DNA from: Bacillota bacterium
GTDB taxonomy: Bacteria; Bacillota_I; Bacilli_A; RF39; UBA660
DNA length: 64,000 bases
Reading direction: 5' to 3'
NCBI GenBank assembly: GCA_023430885.1
Contig: JAEYYH010000023.1
Coordinates: 1 to 64,000 of the forward strand
The stretch's first letter is position 1. Every line of letters begins with the position of its first letter. The notes below the pieces were generated by a model that was not told the DNA's origin, ran no database searches, and saw nothing but the letters and a program-made list of their open reading frames with translations. A program made the position numbers and the translations under genes. Below, piece after piece: positions 34,236 to 43,266 of the stretch.

Positions 34236-34264
34236 ATATACACCTCTATTTTTATTATATCATT

Positions 34265-34936
34265 TTAATCTAAAAATTCAATCACTTTAGAAGCAATCAT
34301 TTTATATCCAGCTTGAGTAGGGTAGATAGAATCACTACCTAGGTTTTCAAGTTTTTCCATTTCTTCAAAAATATCAATATATTGTATATCATATTCTCTT
34401 ACTTTTATTTTCAATAAATTATTTATCTTTTTTAATAGTTCATTATACTCAAAACTTAAATTTGGATTGTAAATACCAATTAGAAAAATTTTTTCTTTAG
34501 AATTACTTCTTAGCATATAGAATAAATTTTCAAAATCTTTTACTATTTCATATGTTTTTTCTTCTAACAACAATGTATTGTCATTCAAATAAGGAAGAAG
34601 ATCATTTATTCCAATTGAAATTGTAGTTATATCAGCTTTTATTAAATCATTTAATATACTTATTTCATTATTTGCTGCATTATTTTTAATTAAAGCTATT
34701 ATATCAGTTGATCTATAATTTACATTTGTATAACTGTTACTATATTTTTCAAAAGAATTACTTTTTTTTAAATAATCTATTATATATTTATCATATCCGT
34801 ATGTTTCATTATTTTCACTTTTACCAATAGCTACACCATCTCCTATATTTAAATAATATATTTTGTCATCTTTTGTAAAGTTATATATAACAACTATAAA
34901 CAGGACTATTAATAATATTAGAAATATTTTTTTCAT
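34265..34936 (-). CDS. Membrane-anchored SGNH/GDSL-type hydrolase
   Basis: A 223-residue protein with an N-terminal hydrophobic segment and an SGNH fold. Block I is YLNIGDGVAIG, where the catalytic Ser of GDS is replaced by Gly-Asp-Gly; block III is ITISIGINDLL with the N; the C-terminal block is DSIYPTQAGYKMIA, with Tyr where the catalytic His of D-x-x-H normally lies. Because two catalytic residues look altered, it may be inactive or use other residues. GGGGTGA precedes the ATG; it follows murA. Confidence 0.65.
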   Translation of the reverse strand: MKKIFLILLIVLFIVVIYNFTKDDKIYYLNIGDGVAIGKSENNETYGYDKYIIDYLKKSNSFEKYSNSYTNVNYRSTDIIALIKNNAANNEISILNDLIKADITTISIGINDLLPYLNDNTLLLEEKTYEIVKDFENLFYMLRSNSKEKIFLIGIYNPNLSFEYNELLKKINNLLKIKVREYDIQYIDIFEEMEKLENLGSDSIYPTQAGYKMIASKVIEFLD

Positions 34937-34952
34937 ATTCACCCCAAACAAA

Positions 34953-34972
34953 AAGTAGAGATATCTCTACTT
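34953..34972 (-). terminator. Terminator of murA
   Basis: A perfect 20-base palindrome, AAGTAGAGATATCTCTACTT, lies just past the murA stop and is followed by TTTTG on the minus strand. Because there is no loop spacer, the hairpin tip must open by a few bases. Confidence 0.65.
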
Positions 34973-34974
34973 AA

Positions 34975-36228
34975 TTATATTTCTTCTATTTGTAATTTAG
35001 CACCAACATTATTTAATTTATTTACTATATTTTCATAACCACGTAATACATGTTCAACATCTGTCACTATTGTTTCACCTTCAGCAGCAAGAGCTGCTAA
35101 TATTAAACAGGCTCCTGCTCTTAAATCTGTTGCTTTTACTGTAGTACCATGTAATTTAGTTGGGCCATTTATATTTATCTTTTTATCGATTATAGTAATA
35201 TCTGCTCCCATTTCATTTAAGTAAGGAACATTTTGAAATCTATTTTCATATATAGTCTCTTCCAAAGTTGATATACCATTGCACTGTGTTAACAAAGCTG
35301 TTACGGGTTGTTGCAAATCCGTAGCAAATCCAGGATATCCTAAAGTTTTCACTTTAACAGGCTTTAAATTATCACTTTTCGAAACAATGGCATAATCTTC
35401 GCCAACTTCAATGTTGACACCCATTTCTTGCAATTTCATTATCAACATTTCTACATGTCCTGGTATAATGTTATTTATTTTTAATTTATTACCAGCTAAA
35501 GCTCCTGCAATAATATAGGTTCCAGCTTCAATTCTATCTGGTATTACTTCAGTATAACATTTGCCTAATTTTTCAACTCCTGTTATAGTAATTTTACTTG
35601 TGCCTGCACCTCTAATTTTTGCGCCCATGTTATTTAAAAATGTAGCTACATTAACAATTTCCGGTTCCTTTGCGGCATTTTCAATGGTTGTTTGTCCTTT
35701 TGCTTTTACCGCAACTAATATAGTATTTATTGTAGCACCAACACTTGGCATATCTAAATAAACATGTCCACCAATTAATTCTTTTGCAGTAATTATAAAT
35801 TTATTTCCTTCTTCAATAACGGTTGCTCCTAAAGCCTCAAACCCTTTTAGGGTTTGATCAATAGGACGCGCACCTATAGAACAACCACCTGGGAAATACA
35901 TTTCAACATGCTTATATTTTCCTAAAAGAGCTGACATAAAATAATAAGAAGCACGTAATTTTTTTGATATATTTTCAGGAATTTCTTTATTAACTATACT
36001 GCTTGAGTCGATAGTCATCAAATTTCCTTCTCTTGATACCTTGGCACCTAAATAACTTAAGATCTCATTTAAAGCTTCAATATCTGAAATATTTGGAATG
36101 TTGTCAATTTTAATTATATCATCTGAAAGCAAAGAGGCTGGCACTAATGCAACAGCACTGTTCTTCGCTCCACTAACACTTATTGTTCCAGTTAGAAGTC
36201 TATTTCCTTCAATTCTAATTTGTTTCAT
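34975..36228 (-). CDS. murA: UDP-N-acetylglucosamine 1-carboxyvinyltransferase
   Basis: Catalyses the first committed step of peptidoglycan synthesis, adding enolpyruvate to UDP-GlcNAc in the cytoplasm. The 417-residue protein has the fosfomycin-target cysteine in FPGGCSIGARPID, the repeated EPT-fold strands, and the C-terminal LRAGACLILAALAAEGE. GGAGGTG precedes the ATG. The distance to fba upstream is small (14 bases), so both may be read together; many Bacilli keep murA close to fba. Confidence 0.95.
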   Translation of the reverse strand: MKQIRIEGNRLLTGTISVSGAKNSAVALVPASLLSDDIIKIDNIPNISDIEALNEILSYLGAKVSREGNLMTIDSSSIVNKEIPENISKKLRASYYFMSALLGKYKHVEMYFPGGCSIGARPIDQTLKGFEALGATVIEEGNKFIITAKELIGGHVYLDMPSVGATINTILVAVKAKGQTTIENAAKEPEIVNVATFLNNMGAKIRGAGTSKITITGVEKLGKCYTEVIPDRIEAGTYIIAGALAGNKLKINNIIPGHVEMLIMKLQEMGVNIEVGEDYAIVSKSDNLKPVKVKTLGYPGFATDLQQPVTALLTQCNGISTLEETIYENRFQNVPYLNEMGADITIIDKKININGPTKLHGTTVKATDLRAGACLILAALAAEGETIVTDVEHVLRGYENIVNKLNNVGAKLQIEEI

Positions 36229-36242
36229 ACAGCACCTCCATA

Positions 36243-37118
36243 CTACGCTTTATTATCTGATTTTAGTAATGAAACTTTGGTTCTAACAACAGCCTTTATA
36301 GCTCTTTCACCAGAACCAATAACTTTTCTTGGATCATACTCATTTGGATTTTGGGAAATAAAATTATTAACATTTCGTTTCCATGCAATTTGTAATTCTG
36401 TATTAAAATTAATTTTACATACTCCACATTCTATAGATTGAAGTAATTTATCGTTAGGAATCCCTGTTCCACCATGAAGAACTAAAGGTATATCTGTTTT
36501 AATTCCTATTTCTAACATTCTAGTAAAATCTAAATTAGGCTCTCCTTTATATAAACCATGAACACTACCTAAAGCTGGAGCTAAAGCTGTTATTCTTGTT
36601 TTACTAACCATTATTATGCATTCGTCCGTTCTGGCATATAATGCTTCACTAGATGTCCCATCCTCAGTTCCACCAATATGTCCTATTTCTGCCTCAACAC
36701 TTGCACCATATCTCTTAGCCAATGCAACTACTTCTTTAGTCATTCTTACATTATCAGCAAGGGCATACTTTGATGCATCAATCATTACTGATGTAAAACC
36801 AGCATCAAGAGCTTTACTGCATGCTTCTATTGAACTTCCATGGTCAAGATGTAATACAACTGGAATTGTAATGTTTAAGTCCTTAATTAAACCTTTCACC
36901 ATTCCAGCTACAACATTATATCCACCCATATATTTAGCTGCCCCTTCACTTACACCAAGTATAACGGGAGTTTTTAAATCTTGACATTCTTCTAAAATAT
37001 ACTTTGCCCACTCTAAATTATTAATATTAAACTGTGCAACAGCATATTTATCTTTTTTTGCCTTTATTAGCATTTCTTCCATATTATGTAAAATTAAAAT
37101 TTTTTTCTTATTAAACAT
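36243..37118 (-). CDS. fba: Class II fructose-bisphosphate aldolase
   Basis: A 291-residue zinc-dependent aldolase of glycolysis. Hallmarks: YAVAQFNINNLEW, VVLHLDHGSS with metal-binding histidine, VEAEIGHIGGTEDG and VLHGGTGIPND. The start at MFNKKK is supported by GGTGAT; a second ATG 12 codons in would give the more usual MEEMLIKAKK start but lacks a ribosome site. Confidence 0.93.
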   Translation of the reverse strand: MFNKKKILILHNMEEMLIKAKKDKYAVAQFNINNLEWAKYILEECQDLKTPVILGVSEGAAKYMGGYNVVAGMVKGLIKDLNITIPVVLHLDHGSSIEACSKALDAGFTSVMIDASKYALADNVRMTKEVVALAKRYGASVEAEIGHIGGTEDGTSSEALYARTDECIIMVSKTRITALAPALGSVHGLYKGEPNLDFTRMLEIGIKTDIPLVLHGGTGIPNDKLLQSIECGVCKINFNTELQIAWKRNVNNFISQNPNEYDPRKVIGSGERAIKAVVRTKVSLLKSDNKA

Positions 37119-37217
37119 TTTATCACCATATTAATTATATATTTTTTTGAAGTAAAAGGCAAATAAAATTATATCATCAATGTATTATATTATTTATTCT
37201 TTTATATGTGCCTATCA

Positions 37218-37742
37218 TCAATTCAAGTAGTCATCTAACACTTCTTTAACATAAAAACTATAATCTGCTTCGTCATAATCATTTTCATCAAGCAAACACA
37301 ACGGAGGAAACAAAATACACCACCAATTTTCCCCAAGTCCATTTCCTAAAGTGATAGTTAATGAGTTATATTTTCCTTCTTCATATTTTATACCATTATA
37401 ATTTTTTTCTGGGAAATAATTGTTTCCATAGTTTATTTCAAAAGTTTCCATATTTTTTTCTTTTTGAAGAATTGTTTTAACTTTATTTTTAATTATTTCC
37501 ATATTATTATATATAGCTGTATTTGCTGACGAAAAATTTTTTTTATCTTTAAGAATAGCAGCTAACTCTTTTTCAATTTCTAACTTAACTTTAATTTTTA
37601 ACTGTTGATCAGTAGGGGAATTACTACTCGCAATAACTCTAAAACGTATTGCTTCATCTGGAATATTGATTTTTGAAGTATTAGTATTTCCTATAAATAA
37701 ATACAGTAAACAACAAATTAATATTATATATAATGATTTCAA
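37218..37742 (-). CDS. spoIIR: Stage II sporulation protein R
   Basis: A 174-residue secreted signalling protein made in the forespore that triggers SpoIIGA to process pro-sigma-E in the mother cell. It has an N-terminal signal-anchor (KSLYIILICCLLYLFIG) and the family's PDEAIRFRVIASSNSPTDQQ, then GENWWCILFPPLC. I place the start at TTG because AGGAG lies 9 bases before it; the ATG three codons upstream abuts AGGAG with no spacing. The start follows the U-tract of a terminator-like hairpin. It ends with UGA. Confidence 0.92.
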   Translation of the reverse strand: MKSLYIILICCLLYLFIGNTNTSKINIPDEAIRFRVIASSNSPTDQQLKIKVKLEIEKELAAILKDKKNFSSANTAIYNNMEIIKNKVKTILQKEKNMETFEINYGNNYFPEKNYNGIKYEEGKYNSLTITLGNGLGENWWCILFPPLCLLDENDYDEADYSFYVKEVLDDYLN

Positions 37743-37743
37743 A

Positions 37744-37776
37744 AAAACCATCTCCTATTAAATAGTGGATGGTTTT
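37744..37776 (-). terminator. Terminator-like hairpin overlapping the spoIIR ribosome site
   Basis: AAAACCATC and GATGGTTTT pair around a 15-base loop and are followed by TTT up to the TTG start of spoIIR. The ribosome site AGGAG is in the loop and edge of the 3' arm. It ends the walJ-rlmH transcript or limits read-through expression of spoIIR. Confidence 0.7.
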
Positions 37777-37790
37777 AATATTTTTATTCA

Positions 37791-38246
37791 TTATTTATGA
37801 TAACTTTCGTTTTTTTGAATTTTGAAAGCTCGATAAATTTGCTCTAGCAAAATTATTCTGAAAAGTTGATGAGGGAAAGTAAATTCAGAGAATGATAAAG
37901 CATAATTACTCATTTCTTTTATACAATTATGTAATCCATATGAACCACCAATTATAAATGTTATATTAGAGTTAATAAGAAATATATTATCAATTTTCTT
38001 AGAGAAATCGAGACTACTCATTTGTTTGCCATTTATTTCTAAAGTTATTATATAGTCCTTACTATTTAAAACTTTCAATATGTTTTCTTTTTCTCTATCC
38101 AAAACAATATCTTTATTATCAAAATCAACATCGTTAACTTCTATTATTTCTATTTTTGTATACTTTGTTAGTCTTTTGATATATTCTTCTATTGCTTCTC
38201 TGTAAAATTTTTCTTTTACTTTTCCTACGCAAATAATTTTTATCAT
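37791..38246 (-). CDS. rlmH: 23S rRNA pseudouridine-1915 N3-methyltransferase
   Basis: A 151-residue SPOUT-class methyltransferase acting on m3-Psi1915 in 23S rRNA. It starts MIKIICVGKVKEKFY and has the SAM-knot motifs FIIGGSYGL and LSFSEFTFPHQLFRIILLEQ (20 residues), followed by YRAFKIQKNESYHK. It overlaps the end of walJ by 4 bases, as in Bacillus where it lies close to the walJ region. Confidence 0.95.
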   Translation of the reverse strand: MIKIICVGKVKEKFYREAIEEYIKRLTKYTKIEIIEVNDVDFDNKDIVLDREKENILKVLNSKDYIITLEINGKQMSSLDFSKKIDNIFLINSNITFIIGGSYGLHNCIKEMSNYALSFSEFTFPHQLFRIILLEQIYRAFKIQKNESYHK

Positions 38247-38986
38247 AATTTTATCAACTCTATTCTCTCATTTTGTTTTGCTAAAATAATATTTATATCT
38301 TTTATTTCTTCTTTTACAGTTTGTAAAGCTAGAGCAGGGGTATTAGCCTCTTCACTTAGATGCGCTAAAACAATTACTTTTGTATCCTTACCAACAAATT
38401 TTGATAAATAATATGCGCAGTCTTTATTTGAAATATGGCCTTCATCACCTAATATTCGCATTTTCAATGGCCTATATCTTTTTGAGTTCATTAGCATATC
38501 TACATCATGATTACTTTCAATTATATAAGCCGTTTTATTTTTTAATTTTTCATGGTGTTTTATATTAATATACCCAGTATCCGTTATATAAACTAATTGC
38601 TTATTATCGCTTTCAAATATATATCCCTTACATTCTGGAGTATCATGAGATAGTTTTATGCTATCAATGATTATATTATCAATAGCAACTGAAGTTTCTA
38701 AAAACTCCCATTTAGTTAATTCTATTGGGAAATTATCATATATTTTTTTTGTTAAATAGATCACTGGATTAACCATTTTAATAAATCTTTTTAATCCACT
38801 TATATGATCTTCATGTATATGAGTTATAAATACAGCTTCTATTTCTGTAGGATCCACACCTATTTCATTTAATTTATTTGAAGTATAAAGGAAATTGGTT
38901 CCTATATCTATTAAAAACTTATGAGTTCCTATTTCAATATAAGTACAATTTCCTTTTGAACCACTTGATAAAACACAAAATTTCAT
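38243..38986 (-). CDS. walJ: WalJ/YycJ-type metallo-beta-lactamase fold hydrolase
   Basis: A 247-residue metallo-hydrolase: MKFCVLSSGSKGNCTYIE start, metal motif FITHIHEDHISGLK, and DTPECKG with ITDTGYI. WalJ belongs to the WalRK neighbourhood in Bacilli and is linked to coordination of wall synthesis with division, possibly acting on DNA. Here walR and walK are absent from the neighbourhood. The ATG overlaps the end of the M23 gene region and has no strong ribosome site, so coupled translation is likely. Confidence 0.88.
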   Translation of the reverse strand: MKFCVLSSGSKGNCTYIEIGTHKFLIDIGTNFLYTSNKLNEIGVDPTEIEAVFITHIHEDHISGLKRFIKMVNPVIYLTKKIYDNFPIELTKWEFLETSVAIDNIIIDSIKLSHDTPECKGYIFESDNKQLVYITDTGYINIKHHEKLKNKTAYIIESNHDVDMLMNSKRYRPLKMRILGDEGHISNKDCAYYLSKFVGKDTKVIVLAHLSEEANTPALALQTVKEEIKDINIILAKQNERIELIKL

Positions 38987-38987
38987 T

Positions 38988-40454
38988 TTAATATAAATAG
39001 TATGGATTAATGAATCTGCTGTAATTATAACCAGGATGAGTTGAACCATAGTATACTTCAAAGTGAACATGTGGTCCTGTTGTTTGACCTGTCAACCCGA
39101 TATAGCCAATTATTTGACCACGTTCTACAACTGATCCAACATGTATTCCTGGGGCTAATGAAGACATGTGTCCATATCCTGTCCCATAACCATTATTATG
39201 ATTTATTCCAACAAAAATTCCATATGTACCATACCAACCGGCATTAGTTACTACACCATTATTGGCAGCATATATAGGTGCACCATAATAATTATATATA
39301 TCAAGACCTGTATGATATTCGTATGATCTCCATCCAAATGGAGAAGAGATACTATAACTACTTGTTGGCCATGTCCAATAGTTACCACCGACACCAGATA
39401 TATATTTTGTACCTACAAGAACAATTTTAGGTGTAGTCGGTTTAATTTCAACTTGTTGTGAAACCTCAGCAGCCTGAATAAAGCCGTTTTTATATCTAAT
39501 ATTTTGAGTAACTCTATTTACTCCATTTGCTCCTTCCTGAACAACTTGCTCATCTCCAAGAATAATATCATTTGATGATTGTTCTTGAACAGTAAAATAA
39601 GTTGTCTGATCTTCAATTTTTGTTACATCTGCCATTACATCAACTAATGGGTTGGCATAAGCAACAGATACGACTTGACCAGAGTATAAAACATTATCCT
39701 TTGAAGTAAACTCCGGATTTGATATTAAAAACTCCTGAATACTTATTTTATTAGCTGCTGCTACTGATTCAATTGTGTCACCGCTTTTAACAATATATTG
39801 GCTTTTATTTTCATTTGTAGAAAACAATATATATTGTGACAATTCTTCTGAATCAATGTAAATCTTCTCATTTACAGCAATATTAGTTTGTTTTTTAGTT
39901 ATATCGTTATCTACATAAATATTATTGTAAGTTAAGCCCGTTTCTTTTATTGCAGTTTGTGTTCCTTCTCTATATGATTTATATACATCCTCACCAATAA
40001 AAGATATGATTGTATTTTGGATAGCTGTTTCAAATATAGAAGCATCAGTTACATAAATAACGGTATTTTTAGTTACTGTTTCTCCATCGGTTGTTTCAAC
40101 TTCCTTCTTTATTGTAAATTGATATCCACTTATCGTAAAAGGCTTTAATTCTGATAATTTTTTATAAACATCTTCTACTTTATCTACATGATTATCATAT
40201 GTTATTATTCTTCTTATTTCTAACCCTTCTGGAGCATAAACTTTATCCACATTATATTTTTCTTTCAATGTAGATCCTTGATCATCAATATACTCTTCTA
40301 ATTCATTTTTTGATTCTATTACTCCTAGAACTTGATCATCCAAGTATACTTGATATAGGTATTTAGGTTCCAAATTTGTTTTAGTATTAAATCCTAGTAA
40401 AAATACAATAGAACTTAATATTAAGACAAATAACCACATTGTGAAATTTTTCAT
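38988..40454 (-). CDS. Cell-wall M23 endopeptidase with LysM and G5 domains
   Basis: A 488-residue exported protein. N-terminal signal-anchor (residues 5-22), an extended region (30-215) with YabE-like strands, a LysM (SQYIVKSGDTIESVAAANKI), a G5-like domain (about 280-345, VQEGANGVNRVTQNIRYKNG), and a C-terminal M23 peptidase with SSPFGWRSYEYHTGLDIY and the metal motif HVHFEVYYG intact, so it is probably active on peptide cross-links. It lies between dnaB and walJ; co-transcription ties wall hydrolysis to this housekeeping unit. Confidence 0.88.
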   Translation of the reverse strand: MKNFTMWLFVLILSSIVFLLGFNTKTNLEPKYLYQVYLDDQVLGVIESKNELEEYIDDQGSTLKEKYNVDKVYAPEGLEIRRIITYDNHVDKVEDVYKKLSELKPFTISGYQFTIKKEVETTDGETVTKNTVIYVTDASIFETAIQNTIISFIGEDVYKSYREGTQTAIKETGLTYNNIYVDNDITKKQTNIAVNEKIYIDSEELSQYILFSTNENKSQYIVKSGDTIESVAAANKISIQEFLISNPEFTSKDNVLYSGQVVSVAYANPLVDVMADVTKIEDQTTYFTVQEQSSNDIILGDEQVVQEGANGVNRVTQNIRYKNGFIQAAEVSQQVEIKPTTPKIVLVGTKYISGVGGNYWTWPTSSYSISSPFGWRSYEYHTGLDIYNYYGAPIYAANNGVVTNAGWYGTYGIFVGINHNNGYGTGYGHMSSLAPGIHVGSVVERGQIIGYIGLTGQTTGPHVHFEVYYGSTHPGYNYSRFINPYYLY

Positions 40455-40457
40455 ACA

Positions 40458-41807
40458 TCACCCATTTTCAATTTCTTTGTCTATATAATCGTCAAAAGTA
40501 CTTGTATTACGTGTGAATTTAAGAGCTATAGTCTTTGTAGGACCATTACGATGCTTAGCTATTATAAATTCACTTTCACTTACTTGACTTTCTTCACTTG
40601 CCTGTTTGTTATAATAATCATCTCTATATAAGAATGCTACTATATCGGCATCTTGTTCTATTGAACCTGATTCTCTTAAATCACTAAGCATTGGTCTTTT
40701 ATCCTCACGTCCCTCAACACTACGTGATAACTGCGCTAAAGCAATAACAGGAACTTCTAGTTCCATTGCTAGTGTTTTTAAGGAACGAGAAATTTCTGAT
40801 ACTTCTTGTTGTCTATTTCCCATATACTTTGCTGATCCTTGGATAAGAGTTAAGTAGTCAATTATTATTACTCCTAGTCCATCTTTTTGACTAGCTAATC
40901 GACGACATTTAGCTTTAATCTCTGACATAGTCATACCTGGAGTATCATCTATAAATAATTTTGTATCAGCTAATCTGCTTATTGCTTCATTTATTTTTTT
41001 CCAATCACTATGTTCTAAAAAACCACGTTTTAATTTATTTTGGTCTATATGTCCTTCAGATGCTAACATACGCATTGCTAACTGTTCAGCACCCATTTCC
41101 ATGTTAAAAAGAGCTACAGCCTTATCTTGGTTTTTTGCTATATTAGTGGCAACATTTAAAGCCCATGCTGTTTTTCCCATAGCAGGTCTTGCCGCTACTA
41201 TAATTAATTCATTAGCATGTAATCCTGAAGTTATTTTATCGATCTCTGCAAATCCTGTAGAAACTCCAGTAATTGCTCCTTTATTTTGTGCTAACTTTTC
41301 AAGATCAGATTGCGTCTTAAATAATACTTCTTGTATGCTTCTAAATTCAGAACCTTTTCTTGTTTTAACTACATTTAAAATACCTTTTTCAGCACTATCT
41401 AAAATATCATTTAGTGTTCCAGAAGCCTCATAAGCTTCAACTGCAATTTTTGATGATTCATCTATTAGTCTTCTAAGAACTGCCTTCTCGTTAACTATTT
41501 TAATATATTCATCTACATTTGAGGCACTAGGTACTGAATTTATCAACTCAGTTAAATATGAAACACCACCTATATTCTTTAACCATTTCTTTTTTTCTAA
41601 TTCTTCAGTTACAGTTGTGATATCTACAGGCTTACTTATTTCTATTAAATCGTGAATTATAGAAAAAATTTTGTCATGCGCATCTAAGTAAAATAAGTCA
41701 TTGCTTAAATTTTCTACACATTTTTGGGCAGCATATTTTGATAAAAACATAGAACCTAATACTGCTTGCTCTGCATCAATATTATGTGGCATTACTTTTT
41801 CAGCCAT
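40458..41807 (-). CDS. dnaB: Replicative DNA helicase
   Basis: The 449-residue hexameric helicase (DnaC in Bacillus) that opens the fork. N-terminal domain PHNIDAEQAVLGSMF; Walker A AARPAMGKTAWALN; Walker B region GVIIIDYLTLIQG; C-terminal ESGSIEQDADIVAFLYRDD (19 residues). AGGTGAT is placed for the ATG at 41807; an in-frame GTG overlaps it. The gene follows rplI with a small gap, the usual rplI-dnaB order. Confidence 0.96.
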   Translation of the reverse strand: MAEKVMPHNIDAEQAVLGSMFLSKYAAQKCVENLSNDLFYLDAHDKIFSIIHDLIEISKPVDITTVTEELEKKKWLKNIGGVSYLTELINSVPSASNVDEYIKIVNEKAVLRRLIDESSKIAVEAYEASGTLNDILDSAEKGILNVVKTRKGSEFRSIQEVLFKTQSDLEKLAQNKGAITGVSTGFAEIDKITSGLHANELIIVAARPAMGKTAWALNVATNIAKNQDKAVALFNMEMGAEQLAMRMLASEGHIDQNKLKRGFLEHSDWKKINEAISRLADTKLFIDDTPGMTMSEIKAKCRRLASQKDGLGVIIIDYLTLIQGSAKYMGNRQQEVSEISRSLKTLAMELEVPVIALAQLSRSVEGREDKRPMLSDLRESGSIEQDADIVAFLYRDDYYNKQASEESQVSESEFIIAKHRNGPTKTIALKFTRNTSTFDDYIDKEIENG

Positions 41808-41816
41808 AAAAATCAC

Positions 41817-42263
41817 CTAGCTCTCTTTTTTTAATGTTATTTTTAATGTTGCAATTACTTTTTTATGTAATTCTATTTTAATTTCATGTGTACCAAGTGA
41901 AGATATAGAATAATCAGTGTTTATACATTTTTTATCAACTTCTATTCCTTTTTTCTTTAACTCAGTTACTATTTGTTTGGAACTAACCGTTCCAAATACT
42001 CTATCTTTTTCACCGGTCTTGACGTTAAAGATTAAAGTTGTTTTCTCTAATAATTTTTTTATCTCTTCACAATCTTTTAATCTATCTTGTTCTTCTAACT
42101 CTTTTTTTAATTTCAAAGTTTCTTGATGTTTCTTGTTACCTTCTGTTGCTGCTACTGCATAGCCATTTTTTATTAAAAAGTTAACTCCATAGCCATCTTT
42201 TACCGCTTTTAATTCGCCTTTTTTACCTTGTCCTTTTAAATCTTTAATAAATATAACGTTCAT
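41817..42263 (-). CDS. rplI: 50S ribosomal protein L9
   Basis: A 148-residue L9 with the N-terminal domain MNVIFIKDLKGQGKKGELK, the connecting helix (HQETLKLKKELEEQDRL) and the C-terminal domain (VFGTVSSKQIVTELKKKGI). Binds 23S rRNA near the L1 stalk. GAGGTGAT precedes the ATG. Transcribed with dnaB. Confidence 0.96.
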   Translation of the reverse strand: MNVIFIKDLKGQGKKGELKAVKDGYGVNFLIKNGYAVAATEGNKKHQETLKLKKELEEQDRLKDCEEIKKLLEKTTLIFNVKTGEKDRVFGTVSSKQIVTELKKKGIEVDKKCINTDYSISSLGTHEIKIELHKKVIATLKITLKKES

Positions 42264-42322
42264 GCTATCACCTCTGCTTATATTATACTATAAAAATTTG
42301 ATGTTGTCTTTAGTTAAAAAAA

Positions 42323-42344
42323 GAAAATACTATTAAATATTCTC
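42323..42344 (-). terminator. Terminator of the yvcK-whiA unit
   Basis: GAGAATA pairs with TATTTTC (one G-U pair) around eight bases, followed by a long T run on the minus strand. The 5' arm covers the whiA stop. Confidence 0.65.
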
Positions 42345-43265
42345 TTTTTCTCTTATTTTTCTTGCTAAATCTTGAATTTTTTTCATTCTATGATTTACTC
42401 CTGATTTTGAAATAGGAACACTTGTTTCGTATGTTATTATTTCACTTAATTCTTGCAGTGATACATCATTATATTTTAGTCTATACTCTGCTATAACTTT
42501 TTCTTTGTCATCAAGTAGTTCTAAACCACCAATTGAAATGATTTTTTCTATATCTTCCACTTGCTTTGCAGATGCTTCTACAGTTTTTTCAACATTTGCC
42601 TGTTCCATATTATTAAGCCTGTTTGTCATATTTTTATGATCACGATAAATTCTTATATCCTCATAATACATAACTGCATTTGATGCATTTATTATCCTCA
42701 AAAAATCTCCGATTTTTTCAGCTTCTTTTATATAAACCATAAATTTATTGTCACGTTTAATATATTTGCTATTCAAATAAAACTCATTTAAATTTTTTAC
42801 AATAAATTTTGCATATTCTTCATTATTAAATAAAAATTCTAAATGATACCTTGATTTCTTGGGATCATTTATACTACCAGCTATAATAAATACTCCTCTT
42901 AAATATGCGCGCATAGTATCCATATCATCGATTATATATTCATTTGGCAAATCTTTTATTTCATCTACATCTACTATTGCTAATGATTTCAATATTCCAA
43001 TAGTGTTATTATTTATTTCAAGAATATATATTAAATTTTTATTATAATTATATCCTTTTCGAACTGTTATCTTTGCGTATTCATTAAATAAGTCTTTTAT
43101 TATAGTATACAGTTTTCGAGCTACACTAGCATTCTCAGTATAAATCTTTATTTGCTTATTTGATATTTCACTATTATGTACTACTGCTGATAATTCTGCT
43201 ATATTTTCAGCTTCTAAAGCTTCAATCTTGCTAACTTCGTTTTTAACTACACTTGTAAAAGACAT
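42333..43265 (-). CDS. whiA: WhiA family DNA-binding protein
   Basis: A 310-residue protein with an N-terminal LAGLIDADG-like domain (FTSVVKNEVSKIE; MRAYLRGVFIIAGSINDPK) and a C-terminal WhiA helix-turn-helix (VSLQELSEII, then GVNHRMKKIQDLARKI). In Bacillus WhiA binds the nucleoid and affects division and chromosome segregation; in Streptomyces it is a sporulation regulator. The gene directly follows yvcK, the conserved order; the upstream rapZ is missing here. Confidence 0.94.
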   Translation of the reverse strand: MSFTSVVKNEVSKIEALEAENIAELSAVVHNSEISNKQIKIYTENASVARKLYTIIKDLFNEYAKITVRKGYNYNKNLIYILEINNNTIGILKSLAIVDVDEIKDLPNEYIIDDMDTMRAYLRGVFIIAGSINDPKKSRYHLEFLFNNEEYAKFIVKNLNEFYLNSKYIKRDNKFMVYIKEAEKIGDFLRIINASNAVMYYEDIRIYRDHKNMTNRLNNMEQANVEKTVEASAKQVEDIEKIISIGGLELLDDKEKVIAEYRLKYNDVSLQELSEIITYETSVPISKSGVNHRMKKIQDLARKIREKENI

Positions 43266-43266
43266 T

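Noticed and set aside
42012..42023. A third copy of repeat B (GGTCTTGACGTT) in rplI
   Set aside because: It encodes an ordinary part of L9 (NVKTG) and only about 12 bases match; treated as coincidence.
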